This document shows positions 50,701 to 58,890 of a stretch of DNA of 64,000 bases, in pieces. The DNA comes from Clostridiales bacterium. Its GTDB lineage: Bacteria > Bacillota > Clostridia > Christensenellales > CAG-138. Numbering within the stretch: position 1 is the stretch's first letter; each line of letters starts with the position of its first letter. The notes beneath the pieces are model-generated. The model did not search any database, was not told the origin of the DNA, and saw only the letters and a list, made by a program, of their open reading frames with translations. The position numbers and the translations under genes are program-made. The stretch is taken from assembly GCA_019416935.1 (NCBI GenBank), contig DXWI01000012.1, positions 1 through 64,000 on the forward strand, in the 5' to 3' direction.

Positions 50701-51740
50701 ATGACCCGACAGCGCTGCGCATGCTGGAAGACATTACGGGAATCAACCCGCGCTCCATCCCGCTGGATGACCCGGAAACAATGCGCATTTTTACTTCGCC
50801 GGAACCATTGGGCATTGATCTGAGCGGTCTGTCCTGTACGGTGGGCTCCCTTGGAATACCGGAGTTCGGCACGGGCTTTGTGCGCACCGTTCTGGAAAAC
50901 ACGCAGCCAAAGACAATGGAGGAACTCGTGCGCATTGCCGGCCTGACCCATGGTACGGACGTCTGGCTGAACAATGCGGAACCGCTGGTCATGAACGGCA
51001 TTGCAAAGCTCTCCGAAGTGCTTTGTACGCGCGACGATATCATGAATTATCTGATTGCCCATGACATGGAGGCCAGCCTTTCGTTCTCCATTATGGAGCG
51101 CGTCCGAAAGGGGCGGGGACTGACCGAGGAGATGGAGCAGGCCATGGTGGATGGGAAAATACCGGCATGGTTCATCGATTCCTGTAAGAAAATCAAATAC
51201 ATGTTTCCGCGCGGACATGCGGTTGCATACGTCATGATGGCCTTCCGAATCGCTTATTTCAAGGTGCACTATCCCGAAGCGTTCTATGCCGTGTATTATA
51301 CCGTTCGCGCCGATGCGTTCGATGTATCCATGGCTTCCGGAGATGCGCCGGCTTTATTGCGCGTCATACAGGAGCTGGATAAAAACGCGCAGTTTAAGGA
51401 AGCGGCCGAGCGAAAGCGCGATAAGGAACTCATCACGATTTTGGAGGTCGTGTATGAGATGAATCTGCGCGGCATTCGATTGCTGCCGGTCGATATCTAT
51501 AAATCGCATGCAACAAAATTCTTGATTGAGCCGGAGGGAATTCGACCTCCGTTCAATGCGATTGCGGGCGTCGGCGACAACGCTGCTATTTCTATGGCGG
51601 AGAACAGAGGCACTGCTCCGTTTTTGTCCATAGAGGATTTTCAAGCGCGGACTGGCGCCAACAGCGGCGTCATAACCGCAATGGAAAACTGCGGTTGTTT
51701 TGCAGGACTTCCAAAGTCAAATCAAATTTCGTTGTTTTGA
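47745..51740 (+). CDS. polC: DNA polymerase III subunit alpha, PolC type
   Basis: PolC is the replicative polymerase of low-GC Gram-positives, with its own proofreading exonuclease. From ATG 47745 it has 1331 residues, somewhat shorter than B. subtilis PolC (1437). Order: N-terminal domain, OB-fold (about 115-220), PHP part (VELHLHSRMSTMDG, ITDHGVV), exonuclease inserted in PHP (YVVFDIETTGLKAQHADIIE, AHNANFDVGF), and the polymerase with TPDIDLNFSGEYQ catalytic acids. A zinc finger (CPNCKH ... CPICGARY) precedes the palm. A GTG at 47721 inside ispG also opens the frame; neither has a strong ribosome site. Confidence 0.96.
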   Translation: MAQNSFEQALLNAHISDAVRIESVRLSRDNHQLTVSLHAENPLSQTQRDALSDALAAILPGVSIRLECADDAAAAVLTVPPLSAAAPVTVTAPAPATASPDGTRVLFGSSIKTASRTEIHALCEGDATVVIQGTLVSAEMREGWKGRDGRSSFRVQLNLTDLTDSVYCICTFYEEAKAQRFFDWISPFIGAKEQLVVRGVCRMPKYAKELNLFVNDVNSAPAVFREDKCEEKRVELHLHSRMSTMDGLTDVTEAFKTAKRWGHRALAITDHGVVQAFPEAAKASKKTGVKAIFGVEGYLVPDTELIDMQETYVVFDIETTGLKAQHADIIEIGAVKIENGRIIDRFQTFVNGGVLIPPNITKLTGITNAMIADAPPAREVLEQFSLFVKGCCLVAHNANFDVGFIRYHGGKYQIAFDEPYADTLMLSRYLLHDLPNHKLDTVCEHFQVDLTNHHRAIDDAAATAEVFLHLIALMQQLGVQTIPVQRPAKAQEREQGKHKHKTNHIILLATTQAGMKNLYRLVSYAHLDYFRSRPTIPRSLLSVYRSGLLLGSACEQGELYQAILKDKPADEIERIASMYDFLEIQPLGNNAFMVREGIVPDDEALREINRRIVRLGHKLGLPVVATGDVHFLEPPDAEYRKLLMMKLGFSDAAEQAPLYFKTTDEMLDEFSYLGEEDAHAVVIDGPNSIADRCEALKPFPDGTHAPEIPNASNELRDMATREAHSIYGDPLPDVVQARLDRELKSIIGNGFASLYLMAQRLVHKSNSDGYLVGSRGSVGSSFVATMAGITEVNALQPHYVCPNCKHSDFDVDRSVYACGVDMPDKDCPICGARYKKQGFGIPFEVFLGFKGDKTPDIDLNFSGEYQPVAHKYVEEMFGVGHAFRAGTISGLAEKKAYECIYHYMETTGTVLRRAEMERLCKGCLNVKVTTGQHPGGIVIVPKDDDILDYTPIQYPADKKDKNTITTHFDFHAMDDRLVKLDILGHDDPTALRMLEDITGINPRSIPLDDPETMRIFTSPEPLGIDLSGLSCTVGSLGIPEFGTGFVRTVLENTQPKTMEELVRIAGLTHGTDVWLNNAEPLVMNGIAKLSEVLCTRDDIMNYLIAHDMEASLSFSIMERVRKGRGLTEEMEQAMVDGKIPAWFIDSCKKIKYMFPRGHAVAYVMMAFRIAYFKVHYPEAFYAVYYTVRADAFDVSMASGDAPALLRVIQELDKNAQFKEAAERKRDKELITILEVVYEMNLRGIRLLPVDIYKSHATKFLIEPEGIRPPFNAIAGVGDNAAISMAENRGTAPFLSIEDFQARTGANSGVITAMENCGCFAGLPKSNQISLF

Positions 51741-51742
51741 CC

Positions 51743-51770
51743 TTGACGCGGGCACTGCGTCTGCTATAAA
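51743..51770 (+). promoter_or_regulatory. Sigma-A promoter of rny
   Basis: TTGACG (51743-51748) and TATAAA (51765-51770) are 16 bases apart. The leader to the rny ATG is about 145 bases with no recognised element. Confidence 0.7.
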
Positions 51771-51921
51771 ATATATAAGTAGTAAGTCTGCACTCGTGGA
51801 GTGAGTTCATAGATAGATGATGGCTAGCGTTTTGCTATAGAAGCGATATTTGTTGTATGAATCCATTTGCCGTGCAGAATTGCGCGGCCATTTTTAATAT
51901 AGATAGACTGGAGAGTATGGA

Positions 51922-53463
51922 ATGGATTGGTGGATTTATGTAATAGCAGGCGTTGCCATCCTGGCAATCGGGCTTCTGATCGGTTATGCATACCGGCGCA
52001 ACGTAGCCGAGGCCAAGGTTGCAAAGGCTGAGGATGCCGTTAAAAAGCTATATGAGGAAGCAACCGTAAAAGCCTCCGACATTAAAAAAGAAATGATTCT
52101 CGAGGCAAAAGAAGAGGTTTACAAGGTCCGTACCGAAGCGGAAAAAGAAAACCGTGAGCGTCGCGCCGAACTCCAACGCACGGAGCGCCGCCTGTTCCAG
52201 CGTGAAGAATCTCTTGATAAAAAGCTGGATGGTCTGGAGCAGAGGGAAAAGGACCTCTCTCAGCGTGAGGAAGGCATTGAGAAGGCCGAAGCGGATGTTG
52301 CTGCGCTGCATGAGCAGCAAATCGCAGAACTCGAGCGCATTTCCGGTCTATCCATGGAGGCGGCACGGGATATTTTGCTTGAAAACGTCGAGCGTGATGC
52401 CCGACACGATGCGGCGATCCTCATTCGAGACATTGAGGCGAAGACAAAGGAAGAGGCAGACAAGCGGGCGCGCAATATTGTCACGCTCGCCATCCAGCGC
52501 TGTGCTGCCGACCATGTGGCCGAGACGACGGTTTCCGTCGTGCCGCTGCCCAATGATGAAATGAAGGGCAGGATCATTGGTAGAGAAGGCCGCAATATAC
52601 GGGCGTTGGAAACCGCTACCGGGGTTGATCTGATCATCGATGATACGCCGGAAGCGGTAATCCTCTCCGGCTTTGATCCGGTGCGGCGCGAGGTTGCGCG
52701 GATTGCCCTTGAGAAATTGATTCTCGACGGCCGCATCCATCCGGCGCGCATTGAGGAAGCTGTCGAGAAGGCGCGCAAAGAGGTTGACGCGCAGATTCGC
52801 GAGGCCGGCGAACAAGCGGTGCTCAATACCGGCGTACACGGTCTGCATCATGAATTGGTTCGCTATCTCGGCAGAATGCGGTATCGCACCAGCTATGGCC
52901 AGAATGTTTTGAACCATTCCATTGAGGTTTCGCATTTGGCAGGCATCATGGCTGCGGAATTGGGCGCAAATGTCACCTTGGCAAAGCGCGCAGGTCTGCT
53001 GCACGATATCGGCAAATCTATCGACCATGAGGTTGAGGGTTCGCATGCGCAAATCGGTGCTGACCTCGCCAAAAAATACCGTGAGAACAACCAGATTGTA
53101 CATGCAATCATGGCGCATCACGGCGATGTGGACCCCTCTACGGTGGAGGCCATTCTGGTACAGGCGGCTGACGCCATTTCCGCGGCACGTCCCGGCGCCC
53201 GCAGAGAGACGTTGGAAACCTATATCAAGCGGCTTGAAAAGCTGGAAGAGATCGCCAACTCTTTTGATGGTGTTGATACCTCATTCGCCATTCAGGCCGG
53301 CCGCGAGGTTCGCATCATTGTCAAACCTGAAAAGATCTCCGATAGCGATACGGTCGTGATGGCCAAGGATATTGCGAAACGGATCGAATCCGAATTGGAA
53401 TATCCGGGTCAAATTAAGGTCAATGTCATTCGCGAAACGCGCACGGTGGATTACGCAAAATAA
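51922..53463 (+). CDS. rny: Ribonuclease Y
   Basis: RNase Y is the main decay endonuclease of Firmicutes, anchored to the membrane. The 513 residues consist of one N-terminal helix (about 4-24), a long coiled coil (about 25-150, rich in Glu, Lys and Arg), a KH RNA-binding domain (RIIGREGRNIRALETATG) and an HD nuclease domain (LLHDIGKSIDHE). All parts are intact. A GGAGAG site precedes the ATG. A hairpin terminator follows. Confidence 0.97.
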   Translation: MDWWIYVIAGVAILAIGLLIGYAYRRNVAEAKVAKAEDAVKKLYEEATVKASDIKKEMILEAKEEVYKVRTEAEKENRERRAELQRTERRLFQREESLDKKLDGLEQREKDLSQREEGIEKAEADVAALHEQQIAELERISGLSMEAARDILLENVERDARHDAAILIRDIEAKTKEEADKRARNIVTLAIQRCAADHVAETTVSVVPLPNDEMKGRIIGREGRNIRALETATGVDLIIDDTPEAVILSGFDPVRREVARIALEKLILDGRIHPARIEEAVEKARKEVDAQIREAGEQAVLNTGVHGLHHELVRYLGRMRYRTSYGQNVLNHSIEVSHLAGIMAAELGANVTLAKRAGLLHDIGKSIDHEVEGSHAQIGADLAKKYRENNQIVHAIMAHHGDVDPSTVEAILVQAADAISAARPGARRETLETYIKRLEKLEEIANSFDGVDTSFAIQAGREVRIIVKPEKISDSDTVVMAKDIAKRIESELEYPGQIKVNVIRETRTVDYAK

Positions 53464-53482
53464 AGGGCTGAAAACGGAACTG

Positions 53483-53509
53483 AAAGGATATGCAATCGCA
53501 TATCCTTTT
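53483..53509 (+). terminator. Terminator after rny
   Basis: AAAGGATATG (53483-53492) pairs with CATATCCTTT (53499-53508), with an extra C-G closing pair and a 4-base loop; a short TTTT follows. It lies just before the ribosome site of the dipeptidase. Confidence 0.7.
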
Positions 53510-53526
53510 ATGGAGGTATGGGCAAT

Positions 53527-54462
53527 ATGATTCCTGTTGCGGATGGGCACTGCGATTTTCTATATGGGGTCGTGAACCACGGCTATGATTTTGAACGGCC
53601 GCATCTTTCTCAGCAGAATATTGCTCACGGCCGATTAATGCAAGGAAATGTCAAGCTACAGTTTTTTGCGGCTTGGACGGACATGTCGCTTCGTTTGCCG
53701 CCTTTGCAGCAATGCCTTGCGATGGTGGACGCATATTATGCCATGCATCAGGCCTGTCCATCCCTACGTCCGTTGACGAAAAGTGCGCAGAATGATTTGC
53801 AAGAGCAAGCTGTGATCGATACGGTACTAACCATTGAAGGCGGTGAAGCGATCGAGGGCAGCCTGTCGGTGCTGCGGATGCTGCATCGGCTGGGCGTTCG
53901 AGCGATGGCTTTGACATGGAACGGTAACAACGAACTGGCCGGCGCCGCACTTGGTCGTGGAAACAAAGGCCTTTCTGCACTTGGCGTTGCGGTAGTAGAG
54001 GAGATGGGGCGGATCGGCATGGCAGTCGATGTCTCCCATTTGAGTGACCGCGGGATCGATGATGTACTGCGCGTATCCACCCGCCCGATTTTTGCTTCCC
54101 ACTCCAACTGCAGGGAGGTCTATGCCTCGCCGCGTTCTTTGACCGACGATCAGATTCGCGCGATTGCGGCGCAGGGCGGTACGATCGGAATCAATTTTTA
54201 TCACAAGCAGTTGACCAACCATCCGCATGCAGCAATTGCGGACATTGTTGCGCAGCTATCGCATCTGGCGGATGTGGGCGGTATTGATTGCTGCGCGATC
54301 GGTTCCGACTTTGACGGCATGCCGAAATATCCGATCGACCTGCAAACCAGCGCGGATTTTCCCGCACTGGTACAGGCACTGTTGACCGCCGGATTTTCGC
54401 CTTCCGATGTTGAAAAAGTAATGTATCAGAATTTGTATCGGTATATCCTACAATTTATTTGA
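53527..54462 (+). CDS. Membrane-type dipeptidase, peptidase M19
   Basis: 311 residues of the renal dipeptidase family, which hydrolyses dipeptides and some D-amino-acid peptides with two zinc ions. Metal ligands are likely in VADGHCDFLYG (HxD), TIEGGEA, VDVSHLSD and ASHSNCREV, with GSDFDGMP at the end. The C-terminus looks complete. ATG 53527 is nine bases past GGAGG; ATG 53518 touches that site. No signal peptide is visible, so it is probably cytoplasmic. The stop codon overlaps the -35 box of the tRNA promoter. Confidence 0.9.
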   Translation: MIPVADGHCDFLYGVVNHGYDFERPHLSQQNIAHGRLMQGNVKLQFFAAWTDMSLRLPPLQQCLAMVDAYYAMHQACPSLRPLTKSAQNDLQEQAVIDTVLTIEGGEAIEGSLSVLRMLHRLGVRAMALTWNGNNELAGAALGRGNKGLSALGVAVVEEMGRIGMAVDVSHLSDRGIDDVLRVSTRPIFASHSNCREVYASPRSLTDDQIRAIAAQGGTIGINFYHKQLTNHPHAAIADIVAQLSHLADVGGIDCCAIGSDFDGMPKYPIDLQTSADFPALVQALLTAGFSPSDVEKVMYQNLYRYILQFI

Positions 54463-54488
54463 CAAACCATACCATGGAATGCTATACT
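54459..54488 (+). promoter_or_regulatory. Promoter of tRNA-Trp
   Basis: Perfect TTGACA (54459-54464), including the dipeptidase stop codon, and TATACT (54483-54488) are 18 bases apart. The tRNA begins 20 bases further on. Confidence 0.8.
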
Positions 54489-54507
54489 ATATCCGTTGCA
54501 AATTTAT

Positions 54508-54581
54508 AGGGGCATGATGTAATGGTAACATAGCGGTCTCCAAAACCGTTCTTGAGGGTTCGAGTCCTTCTGCCCCTGCCA
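54508..54581 (+). tRNA. trnW: tRNA-Trp (anticodon CCA)
   Basis: 74 bases fold into a full cloverleaf. The acceptor stem is AGGGGCA with TGCCCCT, then discriminator G and an encoded CCA. The D stem is ATGT/ACAT. The anticodon stem is GCGGT/ACCGT with loop CTCCAAA, so the anticodon is CCA, reading UGG. The T arm is GAGGG TTCGAGT CCTTC. It stands alone, and an IS256-family copy lies about 150 bases downstream. Confidence 0.97.
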
Positions 54582-54729
54582 AAGCACTGGACATCAATTT
54601 CGATACAATATGTATCTGAGTTGGTGTTCTGTTTTTATGTTCATATGTTTGTTTTCATCGCATATACCAGTCGTAGGAGCAGCAGCACGCTGAACGGTCT
54701 TGGTACCGTCAATAGTTATGCGCAAATTC

Positions 54730-56009
54730 GTTTGCAGACTCCGGCCAAATGAGGTCAGCCGGCAATAGAGATGTCCTCAAAAGCCGCCTCCAAATGCTTC
54801 ATATTCATGTACTTTTTGTTGCCCCACTGGGTACCGGCCACATGGCGCAGCCGGGCACAGACCACCTTGAGGGCAGAGTTGCCGTCCGGGAAGGTCCCCA
54901 CCACCCGGGTCCTGCGGCGGATCTCCCGGTTGAGCCGCTCAATGACGTTGTTGGTGCGGATCCGGGTCCAGTGCTCAGACGGAAAGTCGCAATAAGTCAG
55001 CAGCGTCTCTTCCACGCTTTCCTCTACCTTTTTAGCGGTTTCTTTCAGTTTCATTTCCCTCAGCTGGATTACCACAGCTTTGGCTTTTTCTCTGGCCGCT
55101 TTCTTGCTTTCCTGGGCGTGGATCGCCTTGAGCATCTTAGCCACCAGCTTCACCTTGGAACGAGGAACGACGGAAAATACATTGCGGTAAAAATGGACCG
55201 TACAGCGCTGGTATTTGGCATCAGGAAAGACTTCCCCCACGGCTTCCAGCATTCCCAGACACTTGTCGCCAACCACAAGTTTTACGTCGTCCAGTCCACG
55301 GCTTTTAAGCCACTGGAAGAAATCCACCCAGCTCGCCTTGTCCTCTTTCATACCCTCTGCCGCACCCACAACTTCGCGGTATCCGTCTTCATTCACCGCA
55401 ATTGCCACAAGAATAGCAACGTTTTCATACTCTCCGCCCCAGTTGCGCCGCAGGTAGATACCGTCCACATAGACATACGGATATTTGCCGCCTTGTAAAG
55501 GGCGATTCCGCCAGTCCTCAATGTGGACATAGGCTTTCTTGTTCAGTTCACTGATGGTGGCTGGAGATACCTTGCTGCCCCATAGAGCCTCGGTAATCTC
55601 CTCCACTCGGCGTACGGAAACACCGGCCAGATACATCTCGATGAGCGCTTCTTCCACGCTGCTCTCACGGCGACGGTAGCGTTCCATAATGGCTGTTTCA
55701 AAGGACACGCCTTTGAGCCGGGGCACGTGCAGCGTAACATCTCCGGAGGTGGTGGTCAGGTTCCGGTCATAGTGGCCGCTGCGGTAGACCTGGCGAGCCG
55801 CATTGCGCTCGTAGCCGGCAGCCTGGGTCAGCTTTTCCGCCTCCTGCTCCAGCAACTCATTCAGCGTTTCTTCCACGCTGCCCCGGACTAATTCCTTAAG
55901 CTGACCCTTGATTACTTCTTCGTTTAGCTGTACAATTTTCTCGGACATAGTTTGCCTTCTCCTTTCGAATGTTTGTATCGCAACTTCATTCTAACAGAGA
56001 TCTGCAAAC
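54730..56009 (-). mobile_element. IS256-family insertion sequence
   Basis: About 1.28 kb between short inverted ends GTTTGCAGA (54730-54738) and TCTGCAAAC (56001-56009). Only nine bases match perfectly and no 8- or 9-base target repeat is visible, so the ends are approximate or have decayed. The single gene inside is an intact IS256-type transposase. Confidence 0.6.
54755..55948 (-). CDS. IS256-family (mutator type) transposase
   Basis: 397 residues of a DDE transposase. The first part has the family GYERNAARQVYRSGHYDRNL. The catalytic Asp residues fall in YPYVYVDGIYLRRNW and KLVVGDKCLGMLEA, with the conserved CTVHFYRNVFSVVP block, and the Glu in NNVIERLNREIRRRTR with FPDGNSALKVVCARL. The frame is unbroken and codes for all the expected parts, so it may be active. 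Its base make-up is GC-rich like the host. Mutator-type elements of this kind are abundant in gut clostridia. Confidence 0.93.
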   Translation of the reverse strand: MSEKIVQLNEEVIKGQLKELVRGSVEETLNELLEQEAEKLTQAAGYERNAARQVYRSGHYDRNLTTTSGDVTLHVPRLKGVSFETAIMERYRRRESSVEEALIEMYLAGVSVRRVEEITEALWGSKVSPATISELNKKAYVHIEDWRNRPLQGGKYPYVYVDGIYLRRNWGGEYENVAILVAIAVNEDGYREVVGAAEGMKEDKASWVDFFQWLKSRGLDDVKLVVGDKCLGMLEAVGEVFPDAKYQRCTVHFYRNVFSVVPRSKVKLVAKMLKAIHAQESKKAAREKAKAVVIQLREMKLKETAKKVEESVEETLLTYCDFPSEHWTRIRTNNVIERLNREIRRRTRVVGTFPDGNSALKVVCARLRHVAGTQWGNKKYMNMKHLEAAFEDISIAG

Positions 56010-56150
56010 CATGTCTCTTTTTATCCATTTTTCTTCCAATTTATTGTACATTATTAAGGTCTTACATCATGTTATTTGTTTTCTTTATGATTGAAAACAG
56101 TGATTCATTGTGTTAAGCTACAAGTGTATAAAGGAAGCGAGGTTATTTTC

Positions 56151-56948
56151 ATGCAGATTGGGTTTATCGGCGTTGGCAACATGGGGGAGGCGATTCTACG
56201 CGGGGCGCTGCGCGGCGGGCTTGTTTTGCCTTCACAAGTGAGCGCGTACGATCCGAACACGGCAAAACCGAATCTTCTTCAACAGGAACTCGGTGTTGTG
56301 GCAGCGGCGGATGCGGAACAATTGGTCACTGGTTCGGATATCATCCTATTGGCCGTAAAACCCAACGTTTGCGCTTCGGTTCTTTCAAGGCTTGCCGAAC
56401 CCCTGGCCGGGAAGGCGCTCATTTCCATTGCGGCCGGCTGGTCGCAGCAGAGGCTGGCAAACCTTTTGCCGGACTCCGTTCGCGTTTTGCGAGTCATGCC
56501 GAATACGCCGGCTTTGATAGGGTGTGGGATGTCGGTATTTGAATGCGGCGATACGCTGTCCGCAGATGAAAAAACATTTGCTGAAAAACTTTTTGCATCC
56601 ATTGGTCGTGTGGCGGCAGTCGAATCCCGTCTCATGGATGCGGTGACTGCTGTCAGCGGCAGCGGTCCGGCGTATGTATATATGTTTATAGAGGCGCTTG
56701 CTGATGGCGGTGTAAGAGAGGGATTGCCAAGAGCGCTTGCCTACGAGCTTGCGGCGCAAACCGTCTGCGGCAGCGCAGAAATGGTGCTTCAAACAACCGC
56801 ACATCCCGGCGTATTGAAGGATAACGTTTGCTCGCCTGGAGGAACCACTATCGAAGCGGTGGCAGCATTGGAGGAGAAGGGCCTGCGTTCCGCAGTTTTG
56901 GAAGCGGTCCGTGTCTGCGCGGTTAAATCCACCCTCATGAGCAAATAA
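56151..56948 (+). CDS. proC: Pyrroline-5-carboxylate reductase
   Basis: ProC makes proline from pyrroline-5-carboxylate with NAD(P)H. The 265 residues begin with the Rossmann motif IGFIGVGNMGEAIL (2-15). VRVMPNTPALIG, AVSGSGPAYVYMFIEALADGGVREGLPR (cited in part) and VCSPGGTTIEAV complete the family pattern. ATG 56151 has GCGAGG about ten bases upstream. The frame is open further up without sense. Confidence 0.96.
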   Translation: MQIGFIGVGNMGEAILRGALRGGLVLPSQVSAYDPNTAKPNLLQQELGVVAAADAEQLVTGSDIILLAVKPNVCASVLSRLAEPLAGKALISIAAGWSQQRLANLLPDSVRVLRVMPNTPALIGCGMSVFECGDTLSADEKTFAEKLFASIGRVAAVESRLMDAVTAVSGSGPAYVYMFIEALADGGVREGLPRALAYELAAQTVCGSAEMVLQTTAHPGVLKDNVCSPGGTTIEAVAALEEKGLRSAVLEAVRVCAVKSTLMSK

Positions 56949-56966
56949 TATATAATAATATATAAT

Positions 56967-57419
56967 ATGATGAAACGAATCGTGATTTATACAGATGGCG
57001 CCTGTTCCGGAAATCCCGGTTTTGGCGGATGGGGCGCAATCCTGATATACGGAAGCGCAAGACGGGAGCTGTCGGGCTTTGAGCCGCAGACAACGAACAA
57101 TCGCATGGAAATGCTGGCGGTGATTTCTGCGCTTCGTGCATTAAAAGAACCTTGCGCAGTCAATGTGTATACTGATAGCGCGTATGTATGTAATGCGTTT
57201 CAACAAAACTGGCTGGCCAATTGGCAGCGAAACGGTTGGAAGACATCGGCAAAAAAGGACGTGGAAAACCGTGACCTTTGGGAACAGCTTCTGCAATTGA
57301 CGCAGACACACCGAGTTTCGTTTAACAAAGTTAAAGGCCATGCAAATAATGTAAACAATAACCGTTGTGATGAGCTGGCGCGCGCCGCAATTGCGGCCGG
57401 CCGCGGCCGCGCGCAGTAA
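56967..57419 (+). CDS. rnhA: Ribonuclease HI
   Basis: RNase HI cuts RNA in RNA-DNA hybrids. The 150 residues carry the four acidic residues: Asp in IYTDGACSGNPG, Glu in NRMEMLA, Asp in YTDSAYV and Asp in NRCDELARAA. KGHANNVNN is the substrate loop. No ribosome site precedes the double ATG; TATAAT repeats touch the start, suggesting a leaderless message or read-through from proC. Confidence 0.96.
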   Translation: MMKRIVIYTDGACSGNPGFGGWGAILIYGSARRELSGFEPQTTNNRMEMLAVISALRALKEPCAVNVYTDSAYVCNAFQQNWLANWQRNGWKTSAKKDVENRDLWEQLLQLTQTHRVSFNKVKGHANNVNNNRCDELARAAIAAGRGRAQ

Positions 57420-57446
57420 ATTAAGTAACATATGAATTATTTGCAA

Positions 57447-57484
57447 ATAACTATTCGTTAAACTTGTCTTTAACGAATAGTTAT
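57447..57484. repeat. 16-bp perfect inverted repeat upstream of the recombinase
   Basis: ATAACTATTCGTTAAA (57447-57462) and TTTAACGAATAGTTAT (57469-57484) form a perfect inverted repeat with spacer CTTGTC. It is AT-rich with no T-run, so it is unlike a terminator. It lies 73 bases above the GTG start of the tyrosine recombinase. It could be a recombinase- or repressor-binding site. Confidence 0.55.
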
Positions 57485-57556
57485 GGTAGCATAAAGCCGT
57501 GGTCGGTGAAGTCTCCCTCCACTTGTATTTGACATGTACGGCAGAAAGGCAAATTC

Positions 57557-58603
57557 GTGAACAACACTTATCAGCTTGAGAAAAGCAAACGGTACACCAA
57601 AAAAATCCGCGACATCCAAAAACAACTTCCAATGCTCTGCGGTGCTTTTTTTCGCAATATCGAAAACAATACATCGGTATTAACACGGTATGCTTATGCT
57701 GTCGATTTGCGTGGTTTCTTTCTCTATTTGATAGAATATTCCGATATTCTCTTGGGACGCGATATCCTCTCTCTCACCGCACAGGATTTGGAGCAGGTAC
57801 GAGCTTATCACATTGAAACTTTTTTGGAACAGCAGTCGCTATATACCCGCAACCATCGAGAGATCACCAACAAAGAGCGTACAAAGGCTCGAAAGCTGTC
57901 AACGCTTCGCGCTTTTTTCAAGTTTTGCTTCAAAAAAGAGATGATTTCGTCCAATGTTGCAGCGTTGGTTGTGATGCCAAAGTTACATGAAAAGGCCATT
58001 CTTCGGCTGGACCCAAACGAAATTGCCACTCTTTTGGATAAGGCTGAAAATGGAGAAGGCTTAACAAAGCGGCAGCAGCAGTATCATGAGACAACGCGCG
58101 TTCGCGATGTTGCAATTCTAACGCTGTTTTTGGGGACTGGAATCCGTATCAGTGAACTGGTAGGGATCGATCGAAATGACATCAGCTTTGAAAGCAATAC
58201 ATTTTTAGTAACCAGAAAGGGCGGAAAACAAACCATCCTGGCGTTTGGCGATGAGGTTATGGAAGCGCTGCAAGCCTATCGAATGCAACGCGATTCTATC
58301 ACGCCATTGCCCGGCCATGAGGAAGCTTTCTTTCTTTCTATGCAAAAGCGGCGCATTACGGTACGCGCCGTCGAAAACTTGGTAAAAAAGTATGCAGCAA
58401 TCACAACGCCGCTGAAAAACATCACTCCCCACAAGCTGCGGAGCACATACGGCACGATGCTGTACCATGAAACACAGGATATCTATCTGGTTGCTGATGT
58501 CCTCGGACACAAAGATGTCAACACCACACGCAAGCATTATGCGGCGCAGTCGGAAGAGCATGCGCGCATTGCTGCGCAAAAAATCCGCCTGCGCAAGGAC
58601 TAG
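57557..58603 (+). CDS. Tyrosine recombinase (XerC/XerD-like)
   Basis: 348 residues. The N-terminal SAM-like core-binding domain spans about 20-150. The catalytic domain holds the six conserved residues: Arg in GTGIRISELVGI, Lys in TRKGGKQ, His and Arg in TPHKLRSTYGT, His in LGHKDVNTT and Tyr in RKHYAAQ. This is an active enzyme of the XerC/D type, which resolves chromosome dimers at dif or moves small elements. The start is GTG after AAAGG. It is not next to a recognisable dif or integron, so its target is open. Its stop shares CTAG with that of the convergent cysteine-rich gene. Confidence 0.9.
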   Translation: MNNTYQLEKSKRYTKKIRDIQKQLPMLCGAFFRNIENNTSVLTRYAYAVDLRGFFLYLIEYSDILLGRDILSLTAQDLEQVRAYHIETFLEQQSLYTRNHREITNKERTKARKLSTLRAFFKFCFKKEMISSNVAALVVMPKLHEKAILRLDPNEIATLLDKAENGEGLTKRQQQYHETTRVRDVAILTLFLGTGIRISELVGIDRNDISFESNTFLVTRKGGKQTILAFGDEVMEALQAYRMQRDSITPLPGHEEAFFLSMQKRRITVRAVENLVKKYAAITTPLKNITPHKLRSTYGTMLYHETQDIYLVADVLGHKDVNTTRKHYAAQSEEHARIAAQKIRLRKD

Positions 58604-58872
58604 CGGAAGCGTCTCCTTCCATGGGTGCCATGCAGTGTTGCAATCTGAAGCGCGTGTTCCAAGTCGGGCACATAATATTCCCCACTTGCTTCGAAGGCTG
58701 TTTCATCCACCTCCGTATAGACATGCGCTATAGGAATTTCGGCAAAGTCTTGTCCATCGAGTTCCAGGCAGCGAAAGCAATTATCGCATATTTTGGTAGG
58801 ATCAAGGTCGCAGCGATTGCATAAATTGCAGCCGGTGCAGTTGTTTTCCGGATGAAGAACACATTTTTTCAT
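58600..58872 (-). CDS. Cysteine-rich small protein, function unknown
   Basis: 90 residues with eight cysteines at 4, 12, 15, 18, 21, 29, 32 and 35. CTGCNLCNRC and CDNCFRC form two clusters that could bind metal or Fe-S. The second half is acidic and has no motif. ATG 58872 has GGAGG about eight bases upstream; an in-frame ATG at 58938 overlaps the lexA promoter. It is divergent from lexA, with a LexA box between, so it may be SOS-controlled. Proteins like this are found in clostridia, without known function. Confidence 0.75.
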   Translation of the reverse strand: MKKCVLHPENNCTGCNLCNRCDLDPTKICDNCFRCLELDGQDFAEIPIAHVYTEVDETAFEASGEYYVPDLEHALQIATLHGTHGRRRFR

Positions 58873-58890
58873 AATTTGCCTCCAATATTG

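Noticed and set aside
49755..51269. A 504-codon open frame antisense to polC
   Set aside because: Same reason; no ribosome site or motif, while PolC is intact in the other direction.
57447..57484. A dif site for the adjacent Xer-like recombinase
   Set aside because: The arms and spacer do not match the known Firmicute dif consensus, which is not a perfect 16-bp inverted repeat. Kept only as an unexplained repeat.
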